Source: an uncultured Streptococcus sp. (GTDB lineage: Bacteria > Bacillota > Bacilli > Lactobacillales > Streptococcaceae). Taken from it: DNA of 8,187 nt. The stretch spans positions 1 through 8,187 of the forward strand of contig CAJZGQ010000053.1 in the NCBI GenBank assembly GCA_916048115.1, read 5' to 3'. Made by a program: the position numbers and the translations under genes. The notes under the pieces were generated by a model, which made no database searches, was not told the origin of the DNA, and saw nothing but the letters and a program-made list of their open reading frames with translations. This document shows, in pieces, positions 6,101-8,187 of this stretch. Every line of letters begins with the position of its first letter. Positions within the stretch are counted from its first letter, which is position 1.

Positions 6101-6236
6101 TCCAGGGCCATATCCTGTGGTATTGCGCTATGAAGATGAGAAAAAAACTCTTCAATTGAAGGGCTATACAGTTCAGAAAAACAAAGAATTGGAAGATGAA
6201 CTAAAGAATCTCGTAATGAAAACGATTTATCGGTAA
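3135..6236 (+). CDS. dnaE: DNA polymerase III subunit alpha, DnaE type
   Basis: A 1033-residue C-family replicative polymerase. In Gram-positives it works beside PolC and mainly extends RNA primers on the lagging strand. Order of domains: PHP domain (1 to about 200), palm/thumb/fingers (about 230-730), helix-hairpin-helix (about 749-785) and OB fold (about 886-960). GRGS is at 300-303. The catalytic aspartates are D342 and D344 in PDIDID, plus D490 in KMDFLGLRNL. YGFNRSHAYAYS marks the conserved fingers region. The PHP domain is degenerate: the metal-binding HLxxHS start of B. subtilis DnaE is QLDTKS here (residues 4-9). The length equals the pneumococcal homologue as I recall it. The GTG start at 3135 is chosen because GGGAGGAG (3122-3129) lies five bases upstream and MIAQLDTK is the family N-terminus; the next ATG, residue 14, would cut into the PHP domain. 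pfkA follows after 83 bp. Confidence 0.97.
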   Translation: MIAQLDTKSVYTFMESLVTIKDYVQVAKSMGYGALGIMDIDNLYGAYEFIEACQAHKLSPLVGLEIGLEVDNETIPFRMMALSTKGYQNLMKMSTVKMMGKSNWDDVKHLTEGVAVIVPAPFASGDFPLGLDYFIGVFADTPVQEFSHPVLPLHTVRFFESEDVEAMQMLAAIKDNQSLTETGPIDPTTVLKTPQDLKNDFAERFPQAITNLEKLVQGIQYDIDTQLKLPRFNPQKSAVAELRELAQAGLLRKNLTSPVYQERLENELDIIHQMGFDDYFLIVWDLLRFGRSQGYYMGMGRGSAVGSLVAYALGITGIDPVEKNLLFERFLNVERYTMPDIDIDIPDIYRPEFIRYVRDRYGSYHAAQIVTFSTFGAKQAIRDVFKRFGVPEYELTSITKRIGFRDTLTTAYEQNLAFRQVIHSRAEFERGFEIAKRIEGQPRQTSIHAAGVVMSDQDLTDHIPLKYGEDMFVTQYDAHAVEANGLLKMDFLGLRNLTFVQKMKEAVYEKYQEEIVIEAIDLEDPETLALFAAGDTKGIFQFEQAGAIRLLRRVRPNHFEEVVATTSLNRPGASDYIDNFVKRKHGQEKVDILDPAIEEILRPTYGIMLYQEQVMQVAQRFAGFSLGKADILRRAMGKKNATEMHKMEDDFVTGALKLGHTEEKAKEVFAIMEKFAGYGFNRSHAYAYSALAFQMAYFKVHYPDVFFDVMLNYSSSDYLTDALQFDFKVAPLSINTIPYRDKFQDQKIYLGMKNIKGLPRDLAYWIIDNRPFESVEDFILRLPNQYHKLPLLTPLVELGLFDNFEKNRRKVLHNLPNLFVFADELGSLFADSNYSWTEAEDYSQAEKYEKEEVIIGIGLSTHPLVAIGQTSPYEIQPISQLIQGEQARILVEVQAIRTIRTKSGDLMAFLQVSDTKKKLDVTLFPETYSRFSSLIKEGGFYYLTGKVQERDGRLQMILAEAQLATNEKFWIQLLDHRQDQTILSILKKYPGPYPVVLRYEDEKKTLQLKGYTVQKNKELEDELKNLVMKTIYR
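6217..6230 (+). promoter_or_regulatory. cre-like (CcpA-binding) sequence upstream of pfkA
   Basis: TGAAAACGATTTAT matches 12 of 14 positions of the Firmicutes catabolite-responsive element TGWNANCGNTNWCA, failing only at the last two. It lies inside the last codons of dnaE (MKTIYR) and about 46 bp upstream of the pfkA -10. That is a position from which CcpA could activate rather than block transcription. The codons are conserved for protein reasons in related streptococci, so the match may be chance. Confidence 0.3.
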
Positions 6237-6272
6237 AAACTACGAAAAATACGAGAATTTTAGTCTTCTTTG

Positions 6273-6281
6273 TGTTATAAT
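6273..6281 (+). promoter_or_regulatory. pfkA promoter, extended -10
   Basis: TGT-TATAAT (6273-6281) is a perfect extended -10 element. No good -35 lies 16-18 bp upstream (GAGAAT at 6253-6258), as is common for extended -10 promoters. Transcription would start near 6287-6289, giving a purine-rich leader of about 32 nt with AAGGAG at 6304-6309. No terminator is visible between dnaE and this promoter, so readthrough from dnaE is also possible. Confidence 0.72.
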
Positions 6282-6295
6282 TACGTAGAATGTAA

Positions 6296-7333
<1,038 letters not shown>

Positions 7334-7402
7334 TGTTATTTCATTAATTCGTTAACCTTGTCTTAAAAAGACAGATATATTTAAAAAGGAGTCATATATA
7401 TC

Positions 7403-8187
7403 ATGAACAAACGTGTAAAAATCGTTGCAACTTTAGGTCCTGCGGTAGAAATCCGTGGCGGTAAAAAATTCGGTGAAGATGGATACTGGGCTGAAAAACT
7501 TGACGTTGAAGCTTCAGCACAAAACATTGCTAAATTGATCGAAGCTGGCGCTAACACTTTCCGTTTCAACTTCTCACACGGTGACCACCAAGAACAAGGT
7601 GAACGTATGGCGACTGTTAAACGTGCAGAAGAAATCGCTGGTAAAAAAGTTGGTTACCTTCTTGATACAAAAGGTCCTGAAATTCGTACTGAATTGTTCG
7701 AAGGCGAAGCTAAAGAATACTCTTATACAACTGGTGAAAAAATTCGTGTTGCGACTAAACAAGGTATCAAATCAACTCGTGATGTGATTGCTTTGAACGT
7801 TGCTGGTGCCCTTGATATCTTTGATGACGTTGAAGTTGGACACCAAGTATTGGTTGATGATGGTAAATTGGGTCTTCGCGTTGTAGAAAAAGACGCTGCA
7901 AAACGTGAATTCGTTGTTGAAGTTGAAAACGATGGTATCATCGCTAAACAAAAAGGTGTAAACATCCCTAACACGAAGATTCCTTTCCCAGCACTTGCTG
8001 AACGCGATAACGACGATATCCGCTTCGGTTTTGAACAAGGTATCAACTTCATCGCGATCTCATTCGTACGTACTGCAAAAGACGTTCAAGAAGTTCGTGC
8101 TATCTGTGAAGAAACTGGTAACAGCCACGTTCAATTGTTTGCGAAAATCGAAAACCAACAAGGTATCGAAAACTTGGATGAAATCAT
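7403..8187 (+). CDS. pyk: Pyruvate kinase, N-terminal part (runs off the window)
   Basis: Catalyses phosphoenolpyruvate + ADP to pyruvate + ATP, the last step of glycolysis. The first 261 residues are present; the A-domain remainder and C-domain are beyond the edge. Motifs: KIVATLGPAVEIRGG (6-20), the FRFNFSHG box (53-60) with Arg54, Asn56 and Ser58, LLDTKGPEIRT (86-96), the mobile B domain (about 96-190) and FAKIENQQG (246-254) with the catalytic lysine Lys248. An insertion of about 15 residues after LGP (about 14-36, with GGKKFGEDGYWAEKL) relative to E. coli PykF is what I recall of streptococcal enzymes. The start is ATG 7403. AAGGAG (7386-7391) lies 11 bases upstream, longer than usual. 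Codon use matches pfkA. No promoter of its own is convincing, so co-transcription with pfkA is likely. Confidence 0.96.
   Translation, partial: MNKRVKIVATLGPAVEIRGGKKFGEDGYWAEKLDVEASAQNIAKLIEAGANTFRFNFSHGDHQEQGERMATVKRAEEIAGKKVGYLLDTKGPEIRTELFEGEAKEYSYTTGEKIRVATKQGIKSTRDVIALNVAGALDIFDDVEVGHQVLVDDGKLGLRVVEKDAAKREFVVEVENDGIIAKQKGVNIPNTKIPFPALAERDNDDIRFGFEQGINFIAISFVRTAKDVQEVRAICEETGNSHVQLFAKIENQQGIENLDEI

Noticed and set aside
6240..6288. CTACG/CGTAG inverted repeat bracketing the pfkA promoter
   Set aside because: The arms are only 5 bp and 39 bp apart, which is expected by chance in a window of this size.
7359..7373. Hairpin TGTCTT/AAGACA between pfkA and pyk as a terminator
   Set aside because: The stem is only 6 bp with an AAA loop, low in GC, and has no T run after it.
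7352..7381. Internal promoter before pyk (TTAACC, 18 bp, TATATT)
   Set aside because: Both boxes are poor and the region is simply AT-rich. Co-transcription with pfkA explains expression more simply.

Overview
The window is a stretch of low-GC Firmicutes chromosome, almost certainly from a Streptococcus of the mitis/sanguinis type. The evidence is the streptococcal 1033-residue DnaE with a degenerate PHP domain, the pfkA-pyk pair directly behind dnaE, a tmRNA whose tag (AKNNNSYALAA) is close to the pneumococcal one, and a rpoD-DUF59 gene order familiar from streptococci. The species cannot be fixed from sequence alone. The joining of rpoD and dnaE-pfkA-pyk within about 3 kb differs from my recollection of S. 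pneumoniae and points to a sanguinis/parasanguinis-like relative, but this is inference.

Layout, all genes on the + strand. The 3' end of rpoD (1-266) is followed by an array of four 20-bp hairpin repeats spaced 48-49 bp apart (263-462). Next come a DUF59/SufT-like iron-sulfur assembly gene (486-815) and a strong terminator. A two-gene ABC exporter follows from its own promoter: ATPase (987-1694) and six-helix permease (1704-2501), with its terminator. An extended -10 promoter then drives ssrA (tmRNA, 2605-2950) and, 13 nt later, tRNA-Ser(GGA) (2964-3051), which share one terminator. The last block is dnaE (3135-6236, GTG start), pfkA (6320-7333) and the 5' part of pyk (7403 to the window end).

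Most of the window is housekeeping: the primary sigma factor, Fe-S assembly, ribosome rescue, lagging-strand replication, and the committed and final steps of glycolysis. I see no mobile element, CRISPR array, toxin-antitoxin pair, prophage or defence system. The only structure not explained by ordinary genes is the hairpin array between rpoD and the DUF59 gene. Its inter-repeat spacers all keep a 6-14-6 stem-loop geometry while their sequences differ, which suggests selection or a shared origin at the level of nucleic-acid structure. The other points of interest are modest: a tmRNA-tRNA tandem, a CcpA-site-like sequence inside the 3' end of dnaE upstream of the pfkA promoter, and the loss of metal-binding histidines in the DnaE PHP domain.
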